64,000 nt of DNA from contig ML679956.1 of NCBI GenBank assembly GCA_007922225.1, forward strand, positions 18,077,049 to 18,141,048. Reading direction: 5' to 3'. Position numbers and translations under genes: made by a program. The notes under the pieces were generated by a model. It saw only the letters and a program-made list of their open reading frames with translations. It had not been told where the DNA came from and ran no database searches. Of this stretch, positions 42,000 through 52,698 are shown one piece after another (the first letter of the stretch is position 1; each line of letters opens with the position of its first letter). The DNA comes from Emydura subglobosa (taxonomy: Eukaryota > Chordata > Testudines > Chelidae).

Positions 42000-44342
42000 C
42001 AGCAATTAGTATCAATTGTGCTGTGACTGAATTGTCTGTAGAAGCTTTTCCAAACCTTTTTTATTCTCTCTGGATACTCACAACTTTCAAGCTGCTCTTT
42101 GTAGTGTATTTCCACTCCTACTTGATTCCTCTGGTCAAGTCCATGTGATAAAAGTTATATAGTATTACCCTTGTGCCTCTGAGTGGCTGGCCAGGAATAT
42201 CAGCCCGGCTCAGGAGAAGCCATTTCATCTTGGTTTCTTGCAGAGAGAGGCTGCATTTCAGCTGGAGTTTTCAATCCATTGAGACTCTGGCTGAACTCTT
42301 CAGCACAGCCTTGCCATCCTACACAGAAAAGAGTTCCCTTTATTCCATCCTCAGCTCTGGGCAAATCTCCATGTGCAAAGACATCAAGTGAGTGGGGCAT
42401 TAATCTCCCGAGCCATATGAAGGTTACTACAGGTTAATTTAGGATCAGGCTCTGCCTACCACTTACACGGAGGTGAAGCGTGTGGAAGATAGGGCTAACA
42501 AGCCTTAACGCCTTGTGCATTCTGTATAAGGGGTCAAGCAGAATTCCAGCCTGTGTGTTCCTGGAAGTGTGCATGAGCTGATCCTTCCCTCCTGCCCTGG
42601 CATGCATGGCATCCCAAAGGAAGTTAAATGGGGGAACGGAAGCAGGACCATTGCCAAAGCCCCCATGAAGCTTGCAGGCTGCACGGGTCAGAAATAATCC
42701 TCATCCCACAAAGGGTGTAGTAGAAGTTGTACAGGCTCCTGCTGTTCTCCTGAGGCAGAACAGCATCATGTTCCACCTTACTATAGGCTAAATGGCAGAA
42801 CTCAGGCTGAAATGAATAGCTTCTTAATACCCATCTTTAAAATCTTTCCAAAGTTAAAACTCTATCTCCTTGATTCCTAACCTTGCCCTTTTAATAATTA
42901 TGTGTATCAGAAAAAGAGAGCTTGCTAGCAGGATTGATGCACACCATTGTGATATACCACTGAGTTCAACTAACTTAACAATGCTGGAATGTTATGTCAC
43001 TATGAGCCAGTGCCTTGTAAGCATGTCAGAAAAGTTAAGAGCTAACACCAATCATCAGACAGAAAGCCTCACTGGAAAGAATGAAGCAAGGAGATATAAG
43101 TGAAGTGTAAAACATATTGAGAATTCAACGACACGTTGACAAATACCACTCCACTCTTTTTCTCCCTATCAGAACTTAACAGCCGAAGCAGAGATTTCTA
43201 AGTGGTGTTTTCACAGGCCAGGCTTGACTTCTCCCTCATCTTATCAGTAGCCTTCAAAGGCTCCACATGAATCTCTTCTAGAAAAAAAAATCCCCACTTA
43301 TTCTGTATAAATATATGGGCTGTCACAGAGGCCTTGCTAGAGCTGTGAGACTTTGGAAAAACACACCTGGCTCTTTTAAAAGATTTCACCCCTAAAAAAA
43401 TAGTTCTCCCCTATGCACAAGAAAATCTTTGAGCCCTGAAACCAGCAAATGCAGGTGACAGTACTAGAAAAGTGTGCATGCACAACATAAGTCTGGAATG
43501 AGGACCCACTAAGAATCAGTCTCTCTTTTATTCTTGTATGTTTACAGAGGGAGTTTTTGGAATCTCAAATTTAAAAAACATTTTCCATTTTTTAAGCAGG
43601 AAATGAACCTCACTGTTAAAAATTCTTTTTTTATTTACTGCTTACAGTTATCAAATGTAACATTTTCAGAGGGGAAAATAAGCATTTGAACTGTCATCTT
43701 GAAAGAAGCTGGAGTTTAATTCCAGTTCAGAAAAACTCCACTCACAATACGTAACCAATGAATCATAAGATAGAACCATTATATTGTCAGAAAAAAATCT
43801 CATTGGCTGAAAGTCTCTGACCTTTACAGCAGGATATTGTAACCTAGCAACTCCTCACAACAGATTAACCCTTTTCTGGTTGTCTCATATGCCACCTGAC
43901 TCAGAAGGCCTTTTTCTTCTCCCAATGCAAACTAATTATGCAAATGTGCAACATTTGTTTAGAATAACAAAACAAAACAAAAACCCTGTGCCCTAAAGGG
44001 GTAGCAACAGAATGCCCCTCTAAGGTCACAGGAAGATATGCAATGGGAGGGCGTTAAAATTGGCATGGGCTTTGACGACTCTGGTCAAAAATCATCAAAT
44101 TTACTAAAAATAAAATGTATTTTTCATAAAGTATTGTACGTGTATCATGGTGTGGTCATATCCAAGTGATGAATTGCATTTATTGTACAGCTCACCTGCA
44201 CTCTGCTCACTAATCTATGTCCATCAGGACTACAATTAACATTCTACATATCTGAGCAGACTCAAACATATGGTACATAATTAAAGAAAAGGACCCTAGA
44301 AGAGAAATGCTGCTTCTCCCCCAAATGTAGAATTTTCCCTCA
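42000..44342. other. Non-coding DNA
   Basis: No gene found. Several short open frames occur but none shows a recognisable domain or codon signature. No repeat of clear family was seen. Confidence 0.45.
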
Positions 44343-44350
44343 GAATAACC

Positions 44351-45110
44351 CAGTGTTGCCAACTCTATTATTACTGAGAGTCGCATGGGCGGCGTCTGTA
44401 CTCCCTCCTTCAGGAAGGCTAGCCTCCACCCCATCCCTTCTGCCCAAGGCTCAGCCCCCATCCTACCCCTTCTGTCCGACGCCATGCCCCCCTTGCCTAC
44501 CAGCAGAGCCCCGGCTGGCCTCCCCAAAATGCCCCCCTGAGCCCCGGTCAGAGCCGAGCAGCCCCCTTGAACCTCAGTTGGCTTCTGGTCAGAGCTGAGC
44601 AACATCCCCTCCCCTGAGCATCTTACTGAAGCAGAGTAGCCCCTCCCACGCCCTGGCCAGCCCACTGGCTCCTGGAGCAGCCTTGGCCAGGCCAACCCAC
44701 CAGTTTCTCCATTACCCGCTGCCTGCCCGCCCATGAGGGATGGGAAGAGGTGGAGCCACCATGGCCCATGCATCCGGCAGCATGATGGCTGCACCAGGGA
44801 AGGCTTAACTTTCCCTGGCCTCTGAAACCCGCCGCCTCTGGAGTCTCATAATATTTGCTGGTTTGGTTTTGGTTTGTTTCTTTTAAAGCCTCAGCTACAA
44901 GCATCAAGTGATTATGAGAGAATCTCCACTTTCATTTAAAAAAAAAAAGTTTCTAGCCTTCATGGTTACTGGGAAAAGCTTGAAAATGTGAACACTATAA
45001 AGTCAAAAACCAGAAGACCAATAAAAAGAATCCAAAATTAATTATTTCTAAAATCTCAAGATTTTTAAGTTCCCCTCATGGTTTTTGAATGTTTGGGGAT
45101 GGCAATACTG
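44351..45110. mobile_element. hAT non-autonomous element with nested insertion
   Basis: The left end is 'cagtgttgccaactctatta'. The right end 'ggggatggcaatactg' reverse-complements to 'cagtattgccatcccc', giving hAT-like termini. The right two thirds ('tttctagccttcatggttac', 'aattaatt', 'atctcaagatttttaag') match the copy at 49787-50067 in order. A GC-rich 455-bp segment interrupts it (separate entry). No matching 8-bp target duplication survives at the outer flanks. Confidence 0.75.
44387..44841 (-). mobile_element. GC-rich element nested in the hAT copy
   Basis: The insertion is flanked by 'agtcgcat' (44379-44386) and 'agtctcat' (44842-44849), a 7/8 match consistent with an 8-bp target duplication. 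The ends are 'gggcggcg' and 'gccgcctctgg', loosely inverted. The interior is GC-rich and produces a 194-aa open frame on the minus strand, with low-complexity composition and no domain. It is a later insertion than its host element. Confidence 0.6.
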
Positions 45111-47200
45111 CAGGTCTGAGGGGTAGTATAGGCATTCAGTCCTAAATTAGTAACAGAATGAAGGTCAGATGTTTTGTGACACTTCACAACTAAAAACAGG
45201 AGTTTAATATCATTAGAAATTCGAGCTACCTAGCTTTCCAATGGGAAAAACAATACCAAGAGATCACACTGTCATCATCCACATATAAGAGTTCATTTGT
45301 GGTCATTTTTAGATGTTACTAACATTTACTCATTATGATTTTCCTCCCTCATTGAGGCCTGCATAGTTAGACTCATGGTACACAGGGAGGCTTGCTAATC
45401 TAGGGGAGGATAGGCATTATTATCAACACTGCCCTATCTCAGGTATTACATGTGGTAAAGACAACTAGTTTCCTTTGAAAGAGCTTCAGGAAGTCCTCAG
45501 GTGGAGGATGCAGAGGACATGCCCTGAATTAGCACACTTCTCTGTAGTCTTGGCCATGCCCCTTCCCCAGCCAGAGTCACCTACTTATAGCTCCTGTTGG
45601 TGGAAGAGATGATGTAGCTATCTTGTGCTGATGTAATTTCTCTTCACATAAGACCTTCACTGCCTTTTGGTGGCCCTTTATCCTTGCTTATGCCAGTAGA
45701 AACTAGTATAAAACAGAGATGAATCAAGCCTTATAATATATAGAAGGCTTTGTTTCCAAACAGAAAGGACACACTCCATGCAGCACAGAGTATTCTCAGA
45801 TGGTATAAACTGGCATCGTTCTATTGAAGTCATTGGAGCTATGCCAATTTACACCATCCGTGAACCTGGACCTATTTTACTTTTGGTAACCAACTCTTAC
45901 CAGTTCAGCTTTTTCTCAATACTAACCAACTGACCACTGTGCCATATGTTTTCTTTTAAAACCAAATAAAATGGGTTACGTACATGTTTTTGGTAGTAAA
46001 TAAAGCACTTTCTTTTTCTACACTTTAAAAAAATGTCTGTTTTTCTTAGTAGAGTTTTAAAAGTTTGCCTGAGAAACCACAAGGCAATGAGAAAAATGGC
46101 ATTTTCAAATTATATTTACAATACAGCAACATTCAGTTTTATGCATTAAAACTAAAAGGTTCTCCTTGGACAGCTTAACTATTTTCTTCATCTAAGAAAA
46201 AAAAAAAAAAGAAATATCTGAATTGCTAATGGCAGTTTTGTCTATGTAAAAAGAAAAAGTACTTTAAGGAGGTTTTGCTACCTGCAAATTCATTATCAAG
46301 ATTACTTTTAAATTTCACTGTGGTTAAAAGTTTGGCTCAAATTCTGCAGTCCTTACTCAGAAATATCACAGACATTACTGGGAGTTTTGCCAGCGTAAAG
46401 GTAAAGACTAAAGGATGGTGTTTAATATGTTTATATCATGTTGAAAATATCTTTTCAAATAAATGCAATGGGTTCCCATCAAACATTTTTATCCTTCATT
46501 AAACTAATGCTTTCTACATAACGAAGAAAAGGCTACAAAATGTAAGTGTATTGTAATGTTCTGGTATTAAGTTAGAGATATCAAAATAAATTTGCAACTA
46601 TATCATTATATCAATCTCCAGTATTACTGCATCAGTACCATAACCATAATTAACTAGCTGCAGGTCAAATTACTAATAAATCTTTAGAAATTAAATGTAC
46701 AATTTGTCAAAACCACATGCCTTCACAAATTGATTATTCAGAATTTAGAAGCTTTTTAATTAGGAAGAAATTTATGCAATACTGCACGTAATAATTAGGA
46801 ATCAGCTCTTCTGCAATATTTTTGTACATCAGCAAAAATTAAAATATTGGAAAATATTACTAGGTCATTGCACTATTTCAATGTCAAAATCAACACACAG
46901 TTCAAATTAGAGGTTAAAGATATCTTCCCGTATCTTTTACATCGTACAAAGCTTTATGATCTCAGGACTGGAATCATTAACAGAATACAAAATCAATGAG
47001 AAAAAGATCTAAACTGACCATTTTAGAGTGCAGAGTCACTAAATGTGATTTATACCACTGTAAAACTTTTACCCGAGCTCTAGAGTTCTACTAAACTGCA
47101 TATATTCCATATCAAACTTCCACAGTTTTGCCATACTACACAGTATTTTGCATATCTGCAGTGTCTTCTGGACAAAGTTCTCAAAATATTTTACAGGCAT
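45111..47200. other. Non-coding AT-rich DNA with small repeats
   Basis: No gene found. A palindromic repeat copy is at 45785-45870 (arms 'ggtataaactggcatcgttc' and 'ggagctatgccaatttacac'), with another fragment at about 46330-46400 ('attctgcagtccttactcag'). The rest is AT-rich and unassigned. Confidence 0.5.
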
Positions 47201-47209
47201 TAGTAAATG

Positions 47210-47395
47210 TCACCTTCAACAACCATGCAAGTTAGATATTTTGATCCTTGCTTTGCTAATAAGAAACTGAGGCAGAGTGCTGTTAAGTGACATGACCCAA
47301 GATCACACAAGGAGTTTTAGGATGGAGCTGAAACTATACTTCACTTCACCTAATTTCCACTCCGGTGCTTTAACCACAAGTCTATTCAAATTCTT
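47210..47395 (-). repeat. MIR-like SINE
   Basis: Minus-oriented MIR text: 'aagaaactgaggcagagtgc', 'gttaagtgacatgacccaag', 'atcacacaaggag' and 'gctttaaccacaagtctatt'. The order fits the MIR body and head read in reverse. Ancient and diverged. Confidence 0.65.
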
Positions 47396-48305
47396 CACCC
47401 CCCATGATAGCGCTGGGTACTTCTATCAATATTTCATAGGAAACTTTTTTTATTTATATTTTTAAACAGAGAACACAAAAGCTGCTTTGTTAAGACATCT
47501 GGACTTTTTTTCTACCTAATAAAAACATGACTAAAGTGGGACCTCAGTCAGCATCTGGCAGAAAGTCTGGACTAACTAAAAAAAGGGGCCTGGAAGAGTT
47601 TGCTCCCTGTCACTCTCAAACAAATTTGCTTCTAAATGTATATGGTGGAAGTAAGAAGTATGCAGAGCAGGCCATAATGGAATATTGTTTGTATATATAT
47701 CTTGGCGAATGCATATGCAGCACAGAGACTATTTCCAAGCAGAACATAAACACAAAAGGAGAGTGATGACAAACAAGTATTCCAAGACAAGAAAAAATGT
47801 TGTTTCATATACAAACTAAACAAACTGAAGTAGTTTCCCCCTGCTATGATCCAAATGACAGCTCTCAGCTGCACACATTATGTAGCTGCTGAAGAAACGA
47901 GAGATGACTGTCTTACCTTGAATGCTGATCTTAGATTTCTCTTTTCCTAAGCAGCCTGTTCTCACTGCCAAAAGAAAAACACGGTTGGGATTTTTTCCCC
48001 CAAGAAACCAATTTTTCCAGCCTGAACAGAAGTTGGGAGTGTTTGTATCGAACAGACACGGCAAGGAGGTAAGCAACAGCTTCCCTCTTTTGAGTTCTCA
48101 TTGAAAGATATAGAGCCATTTCTTTCTTCTGCAGGTGTCTCTCACAAACCTCTTACTTTGTTAAGTGACACAAGTGTGACAATAACAGAGATATTTTTAT
48201 TCTTGGTAGAATTTTTCCTTTTAGTCATTGCTCATAAAAAGAAGGAGGATCTGTGAAATCTCCAAATCTCTGCAGTTTACAGATAGCAATCCAGGGCTCA
48301 ACTGT

Positions 48306-48372
48306 TTTTTTTTGTTTTGTTTTGTTTTGGTTTTTTTTTTTGGGGGGGGGGGGGGGGCGTGGGTTTTTTTTA
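48306..48372 (+). repeat. Homopolymer and low-complexity tract
   Basis: A T-rich run with (TTTTG)n units, then a G run of about 17 bases near 48341-48357, then T-rich again. A likely site of length errors in sequencing; overlapping open frames are artefacts. Confidence 0.85.
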
Positions 48373-48479
48373 TGGGGGAGGAGTTATTTACTTCTACAGG
48401 ACAGAATATCATGCTTTGACAGCTGAAAGAGGAAGCAAAGATCACAAGGAAGAAAACAGCAGGTAGAGTGACCACAGAA

Positions 48480-49780
48480 CCATAGAGGATAAACTGATAA
48501 AGCAGAGATTTTTATGTAATTAATTGGCCTCTTTAAGATATTAGGCAGTGAAAGGAAAAAGCTTTAATAGGGGATTGTACAGGCGCCTAAGTAAAATGTC
48601 CTGCAATGCCTTTCATAAAAACCTAAAACTAGACTTCAATTGCCATTTCTTTTAAGGTGCTTAAAATAGACATAGGCTTTCTAAAGCCCAGGATTCTCAT
48701 TTAATGGAGCTTTGAGGGGATAGTCAAACTCTGAACCCACCACTACATCAGATATTTTAAGTCTATCTTAGTGGCTGAATCAAACCCTGGACTCAAAAGT
48801 CACTGAATTTAGGCATATATGAAATCTGGATCTGAAATTTCTAGCTTGGATCCACCTCTCATTTAAACAAGAGAGGAACCAATACTGGAAACATAGATCA
48901 GAACCTTTTCACACATACCCAAACTTTAGGTGTTCAGATGATGGTAGAATGAGGGGAAATAGCATTGGCATGATTTTTTGTTTTTATTTTGTAAAATCAA
49001 AATCTGATCAATGACGTTTTACAAAACCACCTGACACACACGTTCACTTGTTTCCAATATAACACTAACATTTTAAAGTTAAGTCTTAAATATAAAACCA
49101 AAACATTTTTTTCAGTTCAAATTTGTAATAACCAAATATTCTTCTCCGCACACCTCCAGCCCCAGCATGATCTTGGATATGCCTGACACTCATGTTAATA
49201 GTTTAGCAGCATTTTGCGTAGAGTTTGCATTGTGCTTCAGGAAATAACACATTTCCAACAATTACTCCTTGCTAAGCCATATCTACATGACTGCAACAAC
49301 TGTGCATCTGTCGTGTCGAATGTACAGTATATCAAACCACCCACTATTATGATGCCAATCATTATAAAGCAAACCACATTCTCAAAGGAGAAAGAATGTT
49401 GACCGCTTACAGCTCTATTTTTACACAGCAACAACGGTGCAGAGAAATCTGTAGTATGAGCTGATGCACTCCCCACCTCATTACAGAACAATTTTTGGTG
49501 GCTGAATATCTTAAGTGTTTTAGCATTGTAGATCACACAGAGAGCTTTTGTAATCTGCATTAGCACTGTATAATGGTGAAATGCCAGCTCTGCCTCCCCT
49601 TGAAGTGGCATCTAGTTTCACATGAATTCTTACCATGGGTGACTGTACTGCAAACTGTTAGTTCTGAGAAGATACTGGGTGTAGCAAAATTAAATCAAAG
49701 TGGGATATGGTCATCATTTTAACAGATAACACCTGCTAACACTGCATTTGTTGCAAAAGAATACAAAGTACGGGTAGAAT
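48480..49780. other. Non-coding DNA
   Basis: No gene and no recognisable repeat found. The 124-aa minus-strand frame at 49237-49611 has no domain, no codon-usage signature and no splice context that would support it. Confidence 0.45.
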
Positions 49781-49786
49781 GTTAAA

Positions 49787-50067
49787 CAATGTTGCTGACT
49801 CTCTCAAATTTACCAGGAGACTTGCAATACTTTTTGTTCTTCAAGCCCAACTCTTGAAGTCAAGAGATTATGTGAGGATCTCAGTTTTCACTTAAAAATA
49901 GCAAGTTTCTAGCCTTCCTCATGGGAGAAAAGTCTGGAAATATGATCAGAGTGGTCACCCTAAAGATTTGAAACAGAAAGGCAAATACAAAAAATGTATT
50001 ATTTTTAAATCTCATGAGTTTTACCCCCCATCTCATTATTTTTGAATACTCAGGGTTGGCAAAACTG
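49787..50067. mobile_element. hAT non-autonomous element, second copy
   Basis: Left end 'caatgttgctgactctctca'; right end 'cagggttggcaaaactg', which reverse-complements to 'cagttttgccaaccctg'. The interior shares 'agcaagtttctagcct' and 'ttatttttaaatctcatgag' with the 44.4-kb copy. The flanking 8-mers 'atgttaaa' and 'atgtgtaa' agree at 6 of 8 positions. Non-coding. Confidence 0.7.
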
Positions 50068-50614
50068 ATGTGTGTAAACCAGAAATACTACATATTACCC
50101 ATCTATTAATGTCAAAGTGAATTCAGGGTCCATGAAATAAGCCAGACAGAAAGTACTTGAAACTGAAGTGCTCAGCTTACCTCCAGAACAGACACAGCAC
50201 ATGCAGTGACCGTTCAGCTTCCCTAACTCCCTTGCCAATACACAGGGTTCCACCTCCAGAGGTGAGAAAAGTGGCTGAATCTCCAGGCTGATTCATTCCC
50301 ACCTCTTTGCAGCCAGTTCCACCAAAGGTATTGCTTTGAACAAATGCATGGTGGTGATGATTTGTGGCGGCAACCTCTCTCTACCAAATACTGGACTGAA
50401 ACCACTAATTCATTTCACACGGACCAAACAGCCATTAGATAGTAACGACTTTGGTCACTATAGACCTGGCTTAATTTCAAATGGGTGACTCTGTGAGGAA
50501 AGACTCTATTTCTAATAATTCCCCTCACCCCAGCTATATAGTCCTGCACACTTCATCTTACTAGGAAACAGCACGGAAAATAATATTCTTTACCCTGCCC
50601 CTCCCCCCAAAAAA

Positions 50615-50718
50615 AAATCCGACTTCATTTGTTATTTTAACTCTGGACAAGCATGTAATAGNNNNNNNNNNAAATCCGACTTCATTTGTTATTTTAACTC
50701 TGGACAAGCATGTAATAG
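50615..50718. other. Exact 47-bp duplication around a 10-N gap
   Basis: Bases 50615-50661 and 50672-50718 are identical over 47 bp, starting 'aaatccgacttcatttgtta' and ending 'caagcatgtaatag', separated only by ten N. This is the signature of two overlapping contig ends joined without merging, not a biological repeat. Confidence 0.95.
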
Positions 50719-51372
50719 TGTGATGACTATAAATTTGGATGATTGCAAAAATCCCTCACTTCATCCTCAGCACAGTGGAGAAGGTCTTACAGATCTGCCA
50801 TCCGAGAGGGAGGCAACAGCTTCAGGGCTTGGCATTTTCTTGCTAGTAGGCTTGCTGAATGCTGCTAATAAGATCATGCTGGTGGGACTAGAAACAGTTT
50901 TTCATGAGGAGACTCTGCTGTGAGGAAAGGAGAGATTTCCCTGAAAGTACGTTTAATAAAAGGCGTAAAGTTTATGAAGGTTTGATCCGAGTCTAATAAT
51001 AGCCAAAAATGCCTCTGAATACCCAGAAACAAGTATTAAATATAAAAATATAATGAAGTTGACACGTTTGAAGAGTATGCATAGAATATATCCACATGCC
51101 TACCCATTTCTGCCTCCTATAAATGAGATAATTGCATAGCTAATGACCACGGGGAGATCCTCACACTCACTTTGGCCTTTTTTCACTAAATAGAAGGACC
51201 CGAGTGCCATGAAGGGGTCTTAAGAGCCCCATATCTACTCAGGATAAAATTCCCCCAGTGCAGAAATGGTGGAAGGATGTCATGTCTTCACTGCTAGTGT
51301 GACTCAAGTTAGCTAATATGAGTAGCTAACCCAAGGTAAGAACACATCTTTTATTTGAAGTACAGACATGCC
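50719..51372. other. Non-coding DNA
   Basis: No gene or clear repeat found between the contig join and the MITE downstream. Confidence 0.45.
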
Positions 51373-51375
51373 CTA

Positions 51376-51671
51376 AGGATACCTCTACACCACAGCTGGG
51401 AGGTGTAATTCCCAACTCAGGTACATACACTAGCTCTGCTTGTGTTAGAGTGCTAAAAATAGTAGTATGGCCATGGCAAAGTGGATGGTGGGGTGGGCTA
51501 TCTACCCTGAGTAAAACCCTGTCTGAAATCCTAGGTAGATACTCAGGTGACTAGCCTGAGTTGTGTTGCTATTTTTAGAATCCTGGCTTGAGCACAGCAT
51601 ATATGTCTAGTGCATATATGTCTACAAAAGCACAGATTTACACCTCTCAGCTGCAGTGTAGACGTATCCTG
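51376..51671. mobile_element. Palindromic MITE, about 295 bp
   Basis: The left end 'aggatacctctacaccacag' plus 'ctgggaggtgtaa' is complementary to the right end 'ttacacctctcagctgcag' plus 'tgtagacgtatcct'. The inner arms 'gctaaaaatagtagtatg' and 'gttgctatttttag' extend the palindrome. No coding sequence; the short minus-strand frame is incidental. Confidence 0.75.
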
Positions 51672-52154
51672 AGTTAGGCCAGGGATGCAGAGCAGCCCAG
51701 AATGAGGAGAGTGCAGAGGTGGCTTAAAGCCATTACAGCCATCCCCATTCCCATGAGCTGTGAATACTTGGCTGTTCGTCTCAGAGGCACAGCTCAGCAT
51801 CCAACCACATATTGGCATGCACAAATGGGGTAGCTATCTGTACAAACTGGTGTGTGTGGGAAAGGAAAACCCTTTAAAATATTAACCAGATCTTTTCTGC
51901 TTGCAACTATTACTGATGAATCCTCCTAAAGAATACTAGTTTTCTAAACAAATGAACTATTGGAAATTAGCATTAGAGCTATCTATTAAATTGGGAAAAC
52001 AAATATAAATATTAAAAAAGGCATTTAATTGTAACAGTTTTGCAAAGTGTTATTTGGTATACACTGACAATATTTTTGGCGCTGTACATGGTTCAGTATA
52101 CACTGAAAAGTTGATGATCTGAATAACTTAAATATTTTCATGGCAACAACATGT

Positions 52155-52262
52155 TTTTATCCCTGAGCTTGATTTTCAGTGGTACCAAACTTTCACAGCT
52201 TCTGTGACTTCGAATGGAGTTGCAGGTGATCAGCATCTCTAAAAATCAGGCCAATTATTAGG
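52155..52262. repeat. Palindromic repeat fragment
   Basis: 'gattttcagtggtaccaaac' and 'ctctaaaaatcaggccaatt' mark the two ends of the 'AAAATC.GGCC' repeat family also seen near 22.6 kb and 56.0 kb. Decayed. Confidence 0.4.
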
Positions 52263-52698
52263 AAAAAATAGTGCCAAAAAATATATTAAAATACAATTAA
52301 GTCTACAACAGCAGTTTTGAAGGCACAAAACATTGGCTGGAATACCCTTTGACTAATTTTGCTGTTTCTAGGTAAAAGCAAGGCCAAAAACCACTTGAGA
52401 TTGTTGCACAGTTGGGCAGGACAGAGTTGTTTAAAAGTCCTTTCCACAAATTGTGCTTTTGAAACTGGCCTCATCGCTTGTAACTGTCAGAAACTTGGTG
52501 ATATTTCTGATGCTGATAAAAATTATGCCCATTTAAATCATCATGGGATGGAGCAGGCACTGCATATTTAAAATACCTGTTTTTACATCTAATATGTAGC
52601 TAGTAAGATGATTCTGAACCCTGTTTAAATGAAAAAAACAAAACCGGAGCACTCCAAAATCTAAATGGACCAGCCAGAACTTTCTTGGCCACCTTTTA

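Noticed and set aside
44210..44794. A 194-aa open frame on the minus strand
   Set aside because: It lies over a GC-rich transposon insertion, has low-complexity Gly/Trp-rich composition and no domain, and is explained by scarce stop codons in GC-rich DNA.
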